NCBI RefSeq assembly: GCF_000622225.1
Contig: NZ_KK211412.1
Span: 195,883 to 259,882 of the forward strand
Length of the DNA: 64,000 nt
Direction: 5' to 3'
Source: Roseomonas mucosa ATCC BAA-692
GTDB taxonomy: Bacteria > Pseudomonadota > Alphaproteobacteria > Acetobacterales > Acetobacteraceae
The notes beneath the pieces are model-generated. The model was given only the letters and a program-made list of their open reading frames with translations, searched no databases and was not told the DNA's origin. The position numbers were made by a program, and so were the translations under genes. Shown piece after piece: positions 39,134-48,408 of the stretch (position 1 is the stretch's first letter; each line of letters begins with the position of its first letter).

Positions 39134-39542
39134 GGAGATCCGCACGCGCGAGCCGCTGGACCTGTACCCCCGCGCGGTGCTGCTGGTGGGGTTCGGGACG
39201 CTGCTCTTCCTGCTGCTGGGCATGGGCGGGCTGTTCTGGGTCTATAGCCGCACCGGCATCCGCACCAACCAGCCGCCCCCGCCGCAGGATTTCCCGGCGC
39301 CGGAACTGCAGACCGATCCGCGCGGCGACCTCGCGCGCTTCCTGGCGGAGCAGCGCCAGGGACTGGAGGGCTACGGCTGGGTGGACCGGGCGCGGGGCCT
39401 GGTCCGCATCCCGGTGCAGCGGGCCATGGAGATCCAGGCCGGGCGCGGCGCGGAGGCCTATGGGCCGCTGGAGGCGCCGGAGCCGGGTGTGCCGCTGCCG
39501 GTGCGCCCCGAGGCGGCCCGCAGGGGGGAGGCGGGGCCATGA
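39126..39542 (+). CDS. Small single-pass membrane protein of the act-cox operon
   Basis: A 138-residue protein with one N-terminal helix (AVLLVGFGTLLFLLLGMGGL). A periplasmic part with TDPRGDLARFLAEQRQGLEG and YGWVDRARGLVRIPVQRAME follows; the YGWVDR...RIPI..AM pattern recurs in small proteins of ACIII and Sco-linked oxidase loci. It overlaps actF by 8 nt and the Sco-like gene by 4 nt. An assembly or linking role between the two complexes is inferred. Confidence 0.75.
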   Translation: MAEEIRTREPLDLYPRAVLLVGFGTLLFLLLGMGGLFWVYSRTGIRTNQPPPPQDFPAPELQTDPRGDLARFLAEQRQGLEGYGWVDRARGLVRIPVQRAMEIQAGRGAEAYGPLEAPEPGVPLPVRPEAARRGEAGP

Positions 39543-40348
39543 GGCTTTCCCGGATGCGGCCAGGCTTCCTGGTGGCCGTGCTGCTGCTCGCCCTGGCCGG
39601 CCCGGCCCGGGCGGCCCTGACCGAGGCGCAACTGGCCGAGGTGGAGCTGGCGCCGCCGCCGGGCGCGCGCCTGCCGCCCGGTCTGGCGCTGCGGGACGAG
39701 GACGGGCGCGATGTCACGCCCGCCGCCCTCCAGCACGGCCTGCCGGCGGTGCTGGTGCTGGCCGACTTCACCTGCGTCACGCTTTGCGGCCCGGCGCTCG
39801 GGATCGCCGCCCATGCCCTGGCGGAGACCGGGCTGCGGCCGGGGCGGGACGTCGTGTCGCTCGCCATCGCCCTGGGCTCCCGGGATGGGCCGGCCGAGGC
39901 GCGGGCGATGAAGGCGGCGCATCTGGGCGGGCTTCCGCCGGAGCTCCTGGCCGCCACGCATTTCCTGACCGGCCCGGCCGTCCCGCTGGCCGAGGTGCAG
40001 TCCGCGCTCGGCTACCGGGCGCAGTTCGACAGGGAGGCCGACCGCTATGCCCATCCCACCGGTATCCTGGTGCTGACCGGCGACGGGCATGTCTCGCGCC
40101 TGCTGGACGGGCTGGCGCCCGATCCCGGCGTGCTGCGGCTGGCGCTGGTGGAGGCCTCGCAGGGCCGCGTCGGCACGCTGGGGGACCGCATCCGCCTGCT
40201 CTGCTACGGGCTCGACCCGGCGCACGGGATCTACAACGGCGTGGTGAAGCGGGCGCTGACGATGGGCACGGTGCTGACCCTGGGCGGGCTGGGGCTGTTC
40301 CTGTTCCTCGTCTCGCGCCGGCGGGTGCCGGGCGGGATGCGCCCATGA
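39539..40348 (+). CDS. Sco1/SenC-family copper chaperone-like protein
   Basis: Membrane-anchored thioredoxin-fold protein of 269 residues, needed in relatives to insert copper into the CuA site of subunit II. A signal peptide ([14 protein letters not shown]) is followed by the copper-binding CxxxC in [13 protein letters not shown]. The conserved histidine is in [12 protein letters not shown]-terminal transmembrane helix ([18 protein letters not shown]) anchors it. Lies directly before coxB with a 4-nt overlap, which fits a role in its maturation. Confidence 0.9.
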   Translation: MRLSRMRPGFLVAVLLLALAGPARAALTEAQLAEVELAPPPGARLPPGLALRDEDGRDVTPAALQHGLPAVLVLADFTCVTLCGPALGIAAHALAETGLRPGRDVVSLAIALGSRDGPAEARAMKAAHLGGLPPELLAATHFLTGPAVPLAEVQSALGYRAQFDREADRYAHPTGILVLTGDGHVSRLLDGLAPDPGVLRLALVEASQGRVGTLGDRIRLLCYGLDPAHGIYNGVVKRALTMGTVLTLGGLGLFLFLVSRRRVPGGMRP

Positions 40349-41289
40349 GCGGGTTCCGCCTCTGGCCCGACGCCGCCTCGGACGTCGCGCAGCGCACCGA
40401 CCTGATCGTGGTGATCATGCTGGTGCTCTCGGGCGCCATCCTGCTGCTGGTGACCTGCCTGCTGCTCGGCTTCGCCATCCGCTATCGCCGCGGCTCGAAG
40501 GCGCCGCGCGGGCCGCTGCCGGAGATCCTGCAACGGGAGGTGGAGGTCGGCTGGACCGTGGCCACGGCGCTGCTGGCGCTCGTGCTCTTCGCCTGGGGCG
40601 GCGCCACCATGCTGTCCTTCGGCGGCGCGGAGCAGGGGGACGCGGTGGAGATCCATGTCCAGGCCAAGCAGTGGATGTGGAAGACGCGGCACGCCAACGG
40701 GGCGCAGGAGATCGACGCCCTGCACGTGCCGCTGGGCCAGCGGGTGCGGCTGATCATGACCTCGCAGGACGTGATCCATTCCTTCTTCGTCCCGGCCTTC
40801 CGGGTGAAGCAGGACGTCCTGCCCGGCCGCCTGACCGAGCTGCGCTTCACCCCCACCAAGCCCGGCACCTACGAGCTCTTCTGCGCCGAGTACTGCGGCA
40901 CGCTGCACGCCCGCATGGGCGGCACGGTCACGGTGCTGGAGCCGGACGACTACGCGCGGTGGCTGGCGGCGCAGCCGGAGGCCGACGACCTGGCCGGGGA
41001 GGGCAGGGTGCTCTTCACCGCGCTCGGCTGCTCCGGCTGCCATGCCGGCAGCGCCACCGTCCACGCGCCGCGGCTGGAGGGGCTCTACGGCCGCCAGGTG
41101 CCGCTCTCGGACGGGCATTTCGTCACCGCCGACGAGGCCTATCTGCGCGATTCCATCCTGCAGCCGGCGAAGCAGGTCGTGGCCGGCTTCGCGCCGCTGA
41201 TGCCCTCCTTCGCCGGGCTGGTGGGAGAGGACGAGCTGCAGCGCCTCGTCGCCTATATCCGCTCCCTGCGGGAGGAGAAGTCACCGTGA
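40345..41289 (+). CDS. coxB: Cytochrome c oxidase subunit II with fused cytochrome c domain
   Basis: caa3-type subunit II of 314 residues. Two N-terminal helices lead to the cupredoxin domain with the CuA motif [12 protein letters not shown] and its upstream histidine in [28 protein letters not shown] is the aromatic electron-entry region. A C-terminal cytochrome c domain carries CSGCH and the Met ligand in PLMPSFAGL. The covalent heme means electrons from ActE need no soluble carrier. ATGA overlap with the Sco gene. Confidence 0.96.
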   Translation: MSGFRLWPDAASDVAQRTDLIVVIMLVLSGAILLLVTCLLLGFAIRYRRGSKAPRGPLPEILQREVEVGWTVATALLALVLFAWGGATMLSFGGAEQGDAVEIHVQAKQWMWKTRHANGAQEIDALHVPLGQRVRLIMTSQDVIHSFFVPAFRVKQDVLPGRLTELRFTPTKPGTYELFCAEYCGTLHARMGGTVTVLEPDDYARWLAAQPEADDLAGEGRVLFTALGCSGCHAGSATVHAPRLEGLYGRQVPLSDGHFVTADEAYLRDSILQPAKQVVAGFAPLMPSFAGLVGEDELQRLVAYIRSLREEKSP

Positions 41290-42974
41290 GCGACATCGCC
41301 GCCGACGCCGCCATGGCGCCCCGTGCCCGCCCGGCGGAAGAGGAAAGCTACCTGACGGCGGAACGGGGCATCGCCTCCTGGCTGCTGACCACCGATCACA
41401 AGCGCATCGCCCTGCTCTACGCGGCGGCGCTGACCGCCTTCTTCTTCATTGGCGGGGCGGGGGCGGTGGCGATCCGGATGGAGCTCTTCACGCCGCAGCA
41501 GGACCTGATGTCGGCGGACACCTACAACCGGATGTTCACCCTGCACGGCACGGTGATGGTCTGGTTCTTTCTGGTGCCCTCCATCCCCAACACGCTGGGC
41601 AACTTCCTGCTGCCGCTGATGATCGGGGCGAAGGACCTCGCCTTTCCGCGGCTGAACCTGTCCTCCTGGTATCTCTTCGTCGGCGCCGGCGCCTTCCTGG
41701 TCTATGCGCTGATCGCCGGCGGGGTGGACACGGGCTGGACCTTCTACACGCCCTATTCCACGATGTTCTCCAACTCCTACGTGCTCGCCGCCGTCTTCGC
41801 GGTGATCGCCGTGGGCTTCTCCTCCATCATGACGGGGCTGAACTTCATCGCCACGGTGCACATGCTGCGCGCGCCGGGGATGCACTGGTTCCGCCTGCCG
41901 CTGCTGGTCTGGGCGATCTACGGCACCAGCCTGGTGATGGTGCTGGCGACCCCGGTGCTGACCGCCGTGCTGCTGCTGATCTTCGCCGAGCGCGCCTTCG
42001 GCCTGCCCGTCTTCGACCCGGCGCGGGGCGGCGACCCGCTGCTGTTCCAGCACCTCTTCTGGTTCTACAGCCACCCGGCCGTGTACATCATGATCCTGCC
42101 TTCCTTCGGCGTGATCAGCGAGATCGTCACCTGCTTCGCCCGGCGGCAGATCTTCGGCTACAGCTTCATGGTCTATGCGATCCTCTGGATCTCGGTGATC
42201 GGCTTCCTGGTCTGGGGCCACCACATGTTCGTCTCGGGGCAGTCGCTCTATGCCTCGCTGGTCTTCTCCTTCCTCTCCTTCGTCATCGCCGTGCCCTCGG
42301 CCATCAAGGTCTTCAACTGGACCTTCACCCTCTACCGGGGCGAGATCGTCTTCGAGTCGCCGATGCTCTACGCCATCGGCTTCATCGGCCTCTTCACCAT
42401 CGGCGGGCTGACCGGGCTGTTCCTGGCCTCCATCCCGATCGACGTGCACGTGACCGACACCTATTTCGTCGTGGCGCATTTCCATTTCATCATGGTGGGC
42501 GGCGCGGTCACGGCCTTCTATGGCGGGCTGCATTTCTGGTGGCCGAAGATCACCGGGCGCCTCTACCCGGATGGCTGGGCGCGCTTCGCCGCCATCCTGA
42601 TGTTCTTCGGCTTCGGCTTCACCTTCTTCCCGCAGTTCATCATGGGCTATCTCGGCATGCCCCGGCGCTACGGCGCCTATCCGCCGGAGTTCCAGGTCTA
42701 TCACGTCATGTCCTCCTGCGGCGCGGTGCTGCTGGCGGGAGCCTATCTGCTGCCGATGGGCTATCTCGCCTGGTCGCTGTTCCGCGGGCAGCGCGCGGGG
42801 AACGATCCCTGGAACGCCACGGGGCTGGAATGGCAGACCACCTCGCCGCCGCCGCGCGACAATTTCCGCGTCCCTCCGGTCGTGAAGACCGGCCCCTACG
42901 TCTACCATGACGAGGATTTCGGGCCGGACCGCCGCACCGAGGAGCCGCACCGGAACCAGGACGAGCCCCGGTGA
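41286..42974 (+). CDS. ctaD: Cytochrome c oxidase subunit I, A2-type
   Basis: Catalytic heme-copper subunit of 562 residues with twelve helices. It has the heme a and a3/CuB ligands in [32 protein letters not shown] and [12 protein letters not shown]. Helix VI reads FYSHPAVY instead of FYGHPEVY, that is the glutamate of A1 oxidases is missing and the Tyr-Ser pair of the A2 subgroup is present. The K-channel lysine is kept in [10 protein letters not shown], and the D-channel entry aspartate in [11 protein letters not shown]. The start is GTG at 41286. Confidence 0.97.
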   Translation: MSDIAADAAMAPRARPAEEESYLTAERGIASWLLTTDHKRIALLYAAALTAFFFIGGAGAVAIRMELFTPQQDLMSADTYNRMFTLHGTVMVWFFLVPSIPNTLGNFLLPLMIGAKDLAFPRLNLSSWYLFVGAGAFLVYALIAGGVDTGWTFYTPYSTMFSNSYVLAAVFAVIAVGFSSIMTGLNFIATVHMLRAPGMHWFRLPLLVWAIYGTSLVMVLATPVLTAVLLLIFAERAFGLPVFDPARGGDPLLFQHLFWFYSHPAVYIMILPSFGVISEIVTCFARRQIFGYSFMVYAILWISVIGFLVWGHHMFVSGQSLYASLVFSFLSFVIAVPSAIKVFNWTFTLYRGEIVFESPMLYAIGFIGLFTIGGLTGLFLASIPIDVHVTDTYFVVAHFHFIMVGGAVTAFYGGLHFWWPKITGRLYPDGWARFAAILMFFGFGFTFFPQFIMGYLGMPRRYGAYPPEFQVYHVMSSCGAVLLAGAYLLPMGYLAWSLFRGQRAGNDPWNATGLEWQTTSPPPRDNFRVPPVVKTGPYVYHDEDFGPDRRTEEPHRNQDEPR

Positions 42975-43624
42975 GCGCGGCGGACCTCCCCGCGGCGCCC
43001 GCGCCCGATCCGATCCGCGAACCCTGGGAGAGCCTGCACCGGCAGCGCCTGGGCTCCAGCCTCGGCATCTGGATCTTCCTGGGCAGCGAGGCGATGCTCT
43101 TCGGCGGGCTGATCATGGCCGTGGTGGCGAACCGGGCGCTGCATCCGCAGGCCTTCGCCGCCGCCGGGCACGAGACGGACGTGGTGCTGGGCACGCTCAA
43201 CACCGCGATCCTGCTGACCAGCAGCCTGACCATGGCGATCGCCTCCGAGGCCGCCCAGGCGGAGCTGCGCCGCACGGCCCTGCGCGGCTTCGCCCTGACG
43301 CTGCTGCTGGGCCTGGCCTTCCTGGCGGTGAAGGGCTTCGAGTACCACAAGGACATCACGGAGCGTCTCGTGCCCGGGCCGGGCTTTCCGCTGCCCGACC
43401 CGGCCTCGCAGATCTTCTTCGGCTTCTACTGGGGCATGACCGCGCTGCACGCGCTGCACATGACGGCGGGGCTGGGCGTGGTCGGCTGGCTGGGCTGGCA
43501 GGCCTGGACGCGCCGCCGCGCGCTGCGCAGCCCGGCCTATGAGGTGGTGGCGCTCTACTGGCACCTGGTCGATATCGTCTGGGTCTTCCTCTACCCGCTC
43601 TTCTATCTCGGGGGACGCTCGTGA
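42971..43624 (+). CDS. ctaE: Cytochrome c oxidase subunit III
   Basis: Membrane subunit of 217 residues with five helices, the short form that lacks the first two helices. [58 protein letters not shown] and [19 protein letters not shown] are all signatures. GTG start at 42971 overlapping the ctaD stop, and GTGA overlap with subunit IV. Confidence 0.95.
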   Translation: MSAADLPAAPAPDPIREPWESLHRQRLGSSLGIWIFLGSEAMLFGGLIMAVVANRALHPQAFAAAGHETDVVLGTLNTAILLTSSLTMAIASEAAQAELRRTALRGFALTLLLGLAFLAVKGFEYHKDITERLVPGPGFPLPDPASQIFFGFYWGMTALHALHMTAGLGVVGWLGWQAWTRRRALRSPAYEVVALYWHLVDIVWVFLYPLFYLGGRS

Positions 43625-43971
43625 CCGCGCCGCACGGCCTAGCCGAGGCCGGTCCGCGCAGCACGCGCGACATCCTGCGCGCGACCCTGCCGCTGTGGCT
43701 GGCGCTGATGCTGCTGCTCGCCGCGACACTCGGCCTCGCCTATGTGCCGCTCGGTCGCTGGAGTGCGGCGGTGGCCTTCGGCATCTCCGGCGTGAAGACG
43801 GTGTTGATCGGCGTCTTCTTCATGAAGCTGCGCGACGCGATACCGCTGGTGCGGATCGCCGCCTGCGCCACGATGCTGTGGCTCGCCTTCCTCTTCCTGC
43901 TCACCTTCGCCGACCTGCTGACGCGCGCACCCCTGACGCAGCCGGGGACGATCGTGCCATCGATGGGCTGA
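43621..43971 (+). CDS. ctaF: Cytochrome c oxidase subunit IV (caa3-type)
   Basis: Small 116-residue membrane protein with three helices. LPLWLALMLLLAATLGLAYV and AVAFGISGVKTVLIGVFFMK (the VKxxLIxxFFMxL pattern) identify it as the prokaryotic subunit IV of caa3 oxidases. Last gene of the operon. A palindromic repeat starts 28 nt after its stop and may end transcription. Confidence 0.88.
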   Translation: MTAPHGLAEAGPRSTRDILRATLPLWLALMLLLAATLGLAYVPLGRWSAAVAFGISGVKTVLIGVFFMKLRDAIPLVRIAACATMLWLAFLFLLTFADLLTRAPLTQPGTIVPSMG

Positions 43972-43998
43972 TCCGACCCGCCGCTTTTCCCCTGTTCT

Positions 43999-44340
43999 TG
44001 CGTTGCGCTTCGTGGCTGGCCGCCGGGGGAGAGGCGCTGCCTCTCACCCCGGACCCCCTCTCCGCCGGGGACCGGAGCCGGTCCCCGGACCCCGGGCTTT
44101 CGTTGGTGCCTGTGGTAGCCGTCAGACTGTGGGTTGCTCCCCGGGAACAGGTGGAGACGCGGGGCACCTGAAGAGAAAGACATGCTGTCCGCGCCTGTGG
44201 CACCGGCGGTCCGCCGGAGAGCCAGGCTCTCCGGCGCGATCCGGCCGCAGCGAGAACCAGCTCGTCGGGTCCAGGGCCTGCAGGGTCCTGGCGGATAGGG
44301 GGTTCCGGGGGAAAGGCAGCGCCTTTCCTCCGGGACGGCG
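43999..44340. repeat. Intergenic palindromic repeat, copy C
   Basis: Near-complete copy, reverse-complementary to the 48042 copy along its full length. From the left: TGCGTTGCGCTTCGTGGC, GGAGAGGCGCTGCCTCTC, then GGGGACCGGAGCCGGTCCCC, GGTGGAGACGCGGGGCACCT, CCGGAGAGCCAGGCTCTCCG, GGGTCCAGGGCCTGCAGGGT and GGAAAGGCAGCGCCTTTCC. It contains at least five self-complementary blocks. It lies between the convergent oxidase operon and oxalate decarboxylase gene. Confidence 0.85.
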
Positions 44341-44382
44341 CAATGCTGCCCGGCCATCATCCACGGCCGGGCGGCATTGCGC
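44338..44382. terminator. Terminator hairpin of the oxalate decarboxylase gene
   Basis: An 18-nt stem GCGCAATGCTGCCCGGCC / GGCCGGGCGGCATTGCGC with one mismatch and a 9-nt loop. It lies between the end of repeat copy C and the stop codon at 44384. The left arm overlaps the repeat terminus, so the repeat may have supplied or captured a terminator. Confidence 0.65.
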
Positions 44383-44383
44383 A

Positions 44384-45616
44384 TCAGGCCGGCACGACCG
44401 GTGCCTTGTCGCGGCGCAGTGCGCCGATCACCTGCTTGTCCAGATGCAGGTGCGACTGCAGGAGCTGCTGCGGCGTCAGGGCCATCCATTGGTTCAGCGA
44501 CAGGTCGGCGTAGTGGTCGCTGCGGAACATCTCCAGGAAGCGCAGGGTGGTGCTGCCGGTGTTCTCGACGTAGTGGCCCATGGCGAAGGGCACGTAGCCG
44601 ACATCGCCCGCCACGTAGTCGAAGGTGCGCGCCTGGCCGGAGGCGGCGAAGACGCCCATGCGTGCCTGCCCCTCGATGTAGTACTGCCATTCGTTGGTGT
44701 TCGGGTGCCAGTGCAGCTCGCGCAGCCCGCCGGGCTCGATTTCCACCAGGGCCGCGGCGATGGTCTTCGAGGCCTTGAAGACGGAGGAATCCGTGATGCG
44801 CACCGTGCCGCTCTTCGTGCGGATCGGGTCCTGCGCCAGCATGCGGTGGCTGAAGCTCCCGGCCGAGGGCACCTGCGTCACGCCATCGAGGCGGTCCTGC
44901 GCCAGCGGCCCGGGCTTGTCCGCCTTGAAGATATAGAGCTCGTCCGGGCTCGGCGTATGGCCGAAGAGATTGGCGGGCACGCCGAAGTTCTTGGCCAGCA
45001 CCTCGGCCGGCACGCGGCGGAACCAGTCGCTGATCAGGAAGGTGCTGTCCTCGTCGAAATGCCCGTCGTCGAAGACGAGCAGGAACTCGCAGCCGTCATC
45101 GCCCAGGCCCTGGATCGAATGCGGGATGCCGCCGGGGAAGTACCAGAGGTCGCCGACGCCGACATCGTCCACGAACTGCCGGCCCTGCGTATCGATCGCG
45201 GTGATGCGGGCACTGCCGTAGAGCATGTAGGCCCACTCGGCCTCCTTGTGCCAGTGCAGCTCGCGCACGCCGCCGGCATTGAGGCGCATGTTCACCCCGG
45301 CGATGTCCTGCGACACGCCAAGCTCGCGCACCGTGACCTGCCGCGTCCAGCCGCCGCTTTCCTGCCGCACATGCGCGTCGGCATAGGAGAAGCGGAGGTT
45401 CGGCAGCGTCCCGTGATCCGTGGAGGGCGGGTTCAGCATGTCCGGATTCTGCCGCGTGCGCGACAGGTCACGCGGGCCGGGATCGGTGCCGCCGGTGTTG
45501 GGGGCGCGGCTGGGCTGCGGGGTCTGCGCGGCCTGTTGCGCGCCCGCCGCGGCGGGCACCAGGGCGGCGGCTGCGGCGGTTCCGGCGATGACGTTCCGGC
45601 GGGAGACCGAATTCAT
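44384..45616 (-). CDS. oxdC: Oxalate decarboxylase, bicupin
   Basis: Manganese enzyme of 410 residues that splits oxalate to formate and CO2. A Tat-type leader ([20 protein letters not shown]) implies export to the periplasm. Both cupin domains have intact metal sites: [14 protein letters not shown] and [15 protein letters not shown]. The flexible lid reads [11 protein letters not shown], with the glutamate needed for decarboxylase rather than oxidase activity. Formate produced would be exported or oxidised elsewhere. Starts with ATG 45616 after GGAG; 158 nt separate it from kynA on the same strand. Confidence 0.93.
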   Translation of the reverse strand: MNSVSRRNVIAGTAAAAALVPAAAGAQQAAQTPQPSRAPNTGGTDPGPRDLSRTRQNPDMLNPPSTDHGTLPNLRFSYADAHVRQESGGWTRQVTVRELGVSQDIAGVNMRLNAGGVRELHWHKEAEWAYMLYGSARITAIDTQGRQFVDDVGVGDLWYFPGGIPHSIQGLGDDGCEFLLVFDDGHFDEDSTFLISDWFRRVPAEVLAKNFGVPANLFGHTPSPDELYIFKADKPGPLAQDRLDGVTQVPSAGSFSHRMLAQDPIRTKSGTVRITDSSVFKASKTIAAALVEIEPGGLRELHWHPNTNEWQYYIEGQARMGVFAASGQARTFDYVAGDVGYVPFAMGHYVENTGSTTLRFLEMFRSDHYADLSLNQWMALTPQQLLQSHLHLDKQVIGALRRDKAPVVPA

Positions 45617-45774
45617 GAGTTATACTCCGTGTGACCAATCGTTCATGTCGATCACAAGTATTCGAGTCTCCCGGCTTTGCCCGATAACTTGCCGCGGACT
45701 TATGGGGCGGCCCGTCCCACGCGTCCATGCGGGGGGTGCTTCAACCTCTCGCGACGATGCCTCATGGGCGCGCG

Positions 45775-46662
45775 TCAGATCTCGGTGCGGACCTGCCAGA
45801 GCTCCGGGAAGAAGGAGCGTTCCAGCGCCGTGCGCAGGAAGGCGACGCCGGCGGAACCACCGGTCCCGGCGCGGAAGCCGATGATGCGCTCCACCGTCTT
45901 CATGTGGCGGAAGCGCCATTGCTGGAAGGAATCCTCCACATCCACCAGCTCCTCCGCGAGCTGGTAGAGATCGAAATGCGTCTCCGCCTCGCGGTAGATC
46001 CGCAGCCAGGCCGCCTGCAGTTCCGGGCTGTGCCGGTGCGGCTGCGTCAGGTCGCGCTCCAGCAGCGACGCCGGCAGGGCGAAGCCGCGCCGTGCCAGAA
46101 GGCGGATGGCTTCGTCGTAGAGGCTCGGCGCGCGCAGTGCCGCGTCCAGCGCCGCGTGTGCCGCCGTGTCGTGCCGGTGCGGCAGCATCATCTTCGCGTC
46201 CTTGGCGCCCAGGCGGAATTCCAGCATCCGGTACTGGAAGGACTGGAAGCCGGAGGACTTGCCCAGCACGCCGCGGAAGCTGAGATAGTCCGCCGGCGTC
46301 ATGGTGGAGAGCACGTCCCAGGCGCCGATCATCTGCGACTGGATGCGCGAGACCCGGGCCAGCGCCTTGAAGGCCGGGTCCAGCGCGTCGCGGCGGATGG
46401 AATCCAGCGCCAGGCCGAGTTCGTGCGTGATCAGCTTCAGCCAGACTTCCTGCACGTGGTGGATGGTGATGAACAGCATCTCGTCGTGATGCGTGCTGAG
46501 TGGCTGCTGTGCCGAGAGCAGCAGGTCGAGCCGCAGGTACTCCCCATAGCCCATGCTCCGCGCGAAATCGGTGTGGATGCCCTCGGTGACGCGGCTGGGC
46601 AGGGGTTCGGCCCCGGGGGAGTCCGTGGGAGAGCTCAGGGAGGCATTCGTCGGGGCGCTCAT
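45775..46662 (-). CDS. kynA: Tryptophan 2,3-dioxygenase
   Basis: Heme enzyme of 295 residues opening the indole ring to N-formylkynurenine. YGEYLRLDLLLSAQQPLSTH, HDEMLFITIHHVQEVWLKL (heme-ligand and substrate regions), FQSFQYRMLEFRLGAKD and WRFRHMKTVERIIGFRAGTG with the terminal GGSAGVAFLR are family signatures. Length fits the bacterial form. It is divergent from a formamidase-RidA gene pair across about 100 nt, forming a compact kynurenine locus. The start ATG at 46662 gives a disordered 30-residue N-terminus. Confidence 0.96.
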   Translation of the reverse strand: MSAPTNASLSSPTDSPGAEPLPSRVTEGIHTDFARSMGYGEYLRLDLLLSAQQPLSTHHDEMLFITIHHVQEVWLKLITHELGLALDSIRRDALDPAFKALARVSRIQSQMIGAWDVLSTMTPADYLSFRGVLGKSSGFQSFQYRMLEFRLGAKDAKMMLPHRHDTAAHAALDAALRAPSLYDEAIRLLARRGFALPASLLERDLTQPHRHSPELQAAWLRIYREAETHFDLYQLAEELVDVEDSFQQWRFRHMKTVERIIGFRAGTGGSAGVAFLRTALERSFFPELWQVRTEI

Positions 46663-46761
46663 CGGGGCGGGCTCCGGATCGGGGCTGGAAAAGGGTGCCG
46701 GTTTGCGGCCGGCCGTGACCGCGGCCAGGATAGCACCGTCACCCCCGATGCGCCGGACCCG

Positions 46762-47637
46762 ATGACCCTTTCCCGGACCAGTTCGCTCTTCCTGTCCTCC
46801 GCCCGCAGCCGGGAGGAGCTGGACCGCGACTACAGCCCCAGCCTCTTCGTGGATTCCCTGCCGGCGGTGATCGGGGACTGGGGGCGGCGCACCGCCCTGG
46901 TCAAGGCCCGCCACGCCGGACGCCTGCGCTCCGACCTGGCCTATGGACCGCACCCGCGCGAAAGGATCGACTATTTCCGCGCGGCGAATCCCTCCGGCGC
47001 GCTGCTGGTCTATCTGCATGGCGGCTTCTGGCAGCATGTCTCGAAGGAGGAATCCGGCTTCCTCGCCCCCGGCTGGGTGGAGGCGGGCGTCGATGTCGCC
47101 GTGATGGACTATGCCCTGGCGCCGGAGGTCACGCTGCCCGCCATCGTGGCGCAGGCGCGGCGCGGCCTGTCCTGGCTGCTCTCCGAGGCCGCCACCCTGG
47201 GCTTCGATCCGGGGCGGGTGGTGGTGGCGGGGCATTCGGCGGGGGCGCATCTCGCCGCCATGACCCAGATCGGCGCGGCGGTGCCGCTGCGCGGCCTGGC
47301 GCTGCTGTCCGGCGTCTTCGAACTGGAGCCGGTCCGGCGAAGCTATGTCAACGAGGCCGTGGGCATGGACGAGGCGGCGGCGGCGGCGCTCAGCCCGGCG
47401 CGCCAGGACCCCGCCCGCCCGCTGCCCCTGCTGGTCGCGGTGGGCGAGCGCGAGCCTGTCGCCTTCCAGGAGCAGGGCCGCCTGCTGGCCTGGAACTGGC
47501 GCGAGGCCGGCTGCCCGGTGGAGTGGCGGCTCCTGCCGCGTCACACGCATTTCAGCCTGCTGGACGATGCGGGCGACCCGTCCTCGCCCCTGGGCCGGGG
47601 CATCGCGGAACTGCTGGGCATGGAGGAGAGGCGATGA
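46762..47637 (+). CDS. Alpha/beta hydrolase, probable kynurenine formamidase
   Basis: Serine hydrolase of 291 residues. LVYLHGGFWQHVSKEESGFL is the oxyanion-hole HGGFW motif and VVAGHSAGAHLAAM the nucleophile elbow; the histidine of the triad is probably in LLPRHTHFSLLDD. This is the animal-type arylformamidase family, not metal-dependent bacterial KynB. Divergence from kynA supports hydrolysis of N-formylkynurenine to kynurenine. ATGA overlap with ridA. Confidence 0.85.
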   Translation: MTLSRTSSLFLSSARSREELDRDYSPSLFVDSLPAVIGDWGRRTALVKARHAGRLRSDLAYGPHPRERIDYFRAANPSGALLVYLHGGFWQHVSKEESGFLAPGWVEAGVDVAVMDYALAPEVTLPAIVAQARRGLSWLLSEAATLGFDPGRVVVAGHSAGAHLAAMTQIGAAVPLRGLALLSGVFELEPVRRSYVNEAVGMDEAAAAALSPARQDPARPLPLLVAVGEREPVAFQEQGRLLAWNWREAGCPVEWRLLPRHTHFSLLDDAGDPSSPLGRGIAELLGMEERR

Positions 47638-48011
47638 GACAGGAGATCGATGCGGGCCTGCCGGAGCCGCGGCAGCCCTTCGCCTGGGCGATCCGCAGCG
47701 GCGGGCTGATCTTCACCACCCATGGCCCCGTGCGGCCGGATGGCACGATCCTCCAGGCGGGAATCCGGGAACAGGCCCGGCTGGCCCTGGAGAACCTGCG
47801 CCGGACGATGGAGCAGGCGGGGGGCAGCCTGGACGGCGTGGTGCAGGCCACCGTCTACCTGCTCGACGCGGCCGACATGGCCCCGGTGGACGAGGTCTAT
47901 CGCGAATTCTTCCAGCCGCCTTATCCCAACCGGGCCAGCGTCGTGGTGGCCGGGCTGGTCGCGCCGGGCATGCGCTTCGAGATCCAGGCCATCGCCGCCC
48001 TGCCAGGCTGA
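47634..48011 (+). CDS. RidA-family (YjgF/UK114) protein
   Basis: Small 125-residue enamine/imine deaminase-fold protein, trimeric in relatives. SGGLIFTTHGPVRPDGTILQ, ALENLRRTMEQAGGSLDGVV and NRASVVVAGLVAPGMRFEIQ are typical. The usual catalytic Arg of true RidA (in NRA/RA-V) may be Arg in PNRASVVVAG. Co-translated with the formamidase, it may act on a tryptophan-catabolic intermediate, as 2-aminomuconate deaminases of this family do, or scavenge reactive enamines. Confidence 0.85.
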   Translation: MRQEIDAGLPEPRQPFAWAIRSGGLIFTTHGPVRPDGTILQAGIREQARLALENLRRTMEQAGGSLDGVVQATVYLLDAADMAPVDEVYREFFQPPYPNRASVVVAGLVAPGMRFEIQAIAALPG

Positions 48012-48041
48012 GGCGCGGTCCGGCAGGGTGATGGCTTTCCG

Positions 48042-48408
48042 GTTGCGCTCCATGTTTGGCGTTGCTCTGTCCCCGGGGGACAAGGCTCCGCCTTTTCCCC
48101 CGCACCCCCTTATCCGCCAGGACCCTGCGGGCCCTGGACCCGGTGAGTTGGCTCTTGCTGACGCCGGATCGCGCCGGAGAGCATCGCTCTCCGGCGGACC
48201 GCCGGTGCCACCAGCGCGGACACGGTGTCCTTCTTTTCGGGAGCCCCGCCTCTCCACCTGCTCCCAGGGACCAAGCCCCAGGATGACGGTCACCACGGGA
48301 ACCCACGAAAGCCCGGGGTCCGGGGACCGGCTTCGGTCCCCGGCGGAGAGGGGGTCCGGGCGGAGAGGCGGCGCCTCTCCCCCGGGGACCGGCCACGGAG
48401 CGGAACGG
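48042..48408. repeat. Intergenic palindromic repeat, copy D
   Basis: Full-length reference copy. Blocks in order: GGTTGCGCTCC at the left end, CCGCCAGGACCCTGCGGGCC, CGCCGGATCGCGCCGGAGAG, GGTGCCACCAGCGCGGACAC, CCCGGGGTCCGGGGACCGG, GGAGAGGCGGCGCCTCTCC, and GGCCACGGAGCGGAAC at the right end. Terminal sequences are imperfect inverted repeats (one mismatch in ten). It ends directly at the stop codon of the esterase gene (48409). Short frames inside it are shared with other copies only because the DNA repeats. Confidence 0.85.

Noticed and set aside
45620-45660. CRP-like site TGTGA...TCACA upstream of oxdC
   Set aside because: The half sites are 17 nt apart instead of 6, so they cannot form a normal CRP/FNR site.
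48056-48286. Small protein with LSARTLRALDP-like sequence, also found at 24307-24843 and 44122-44364
   Set aside because: The similarity comes from the shared DNA repeat, not from a protein family; frames differ in length, have frameshifts and lack ribosome sites.
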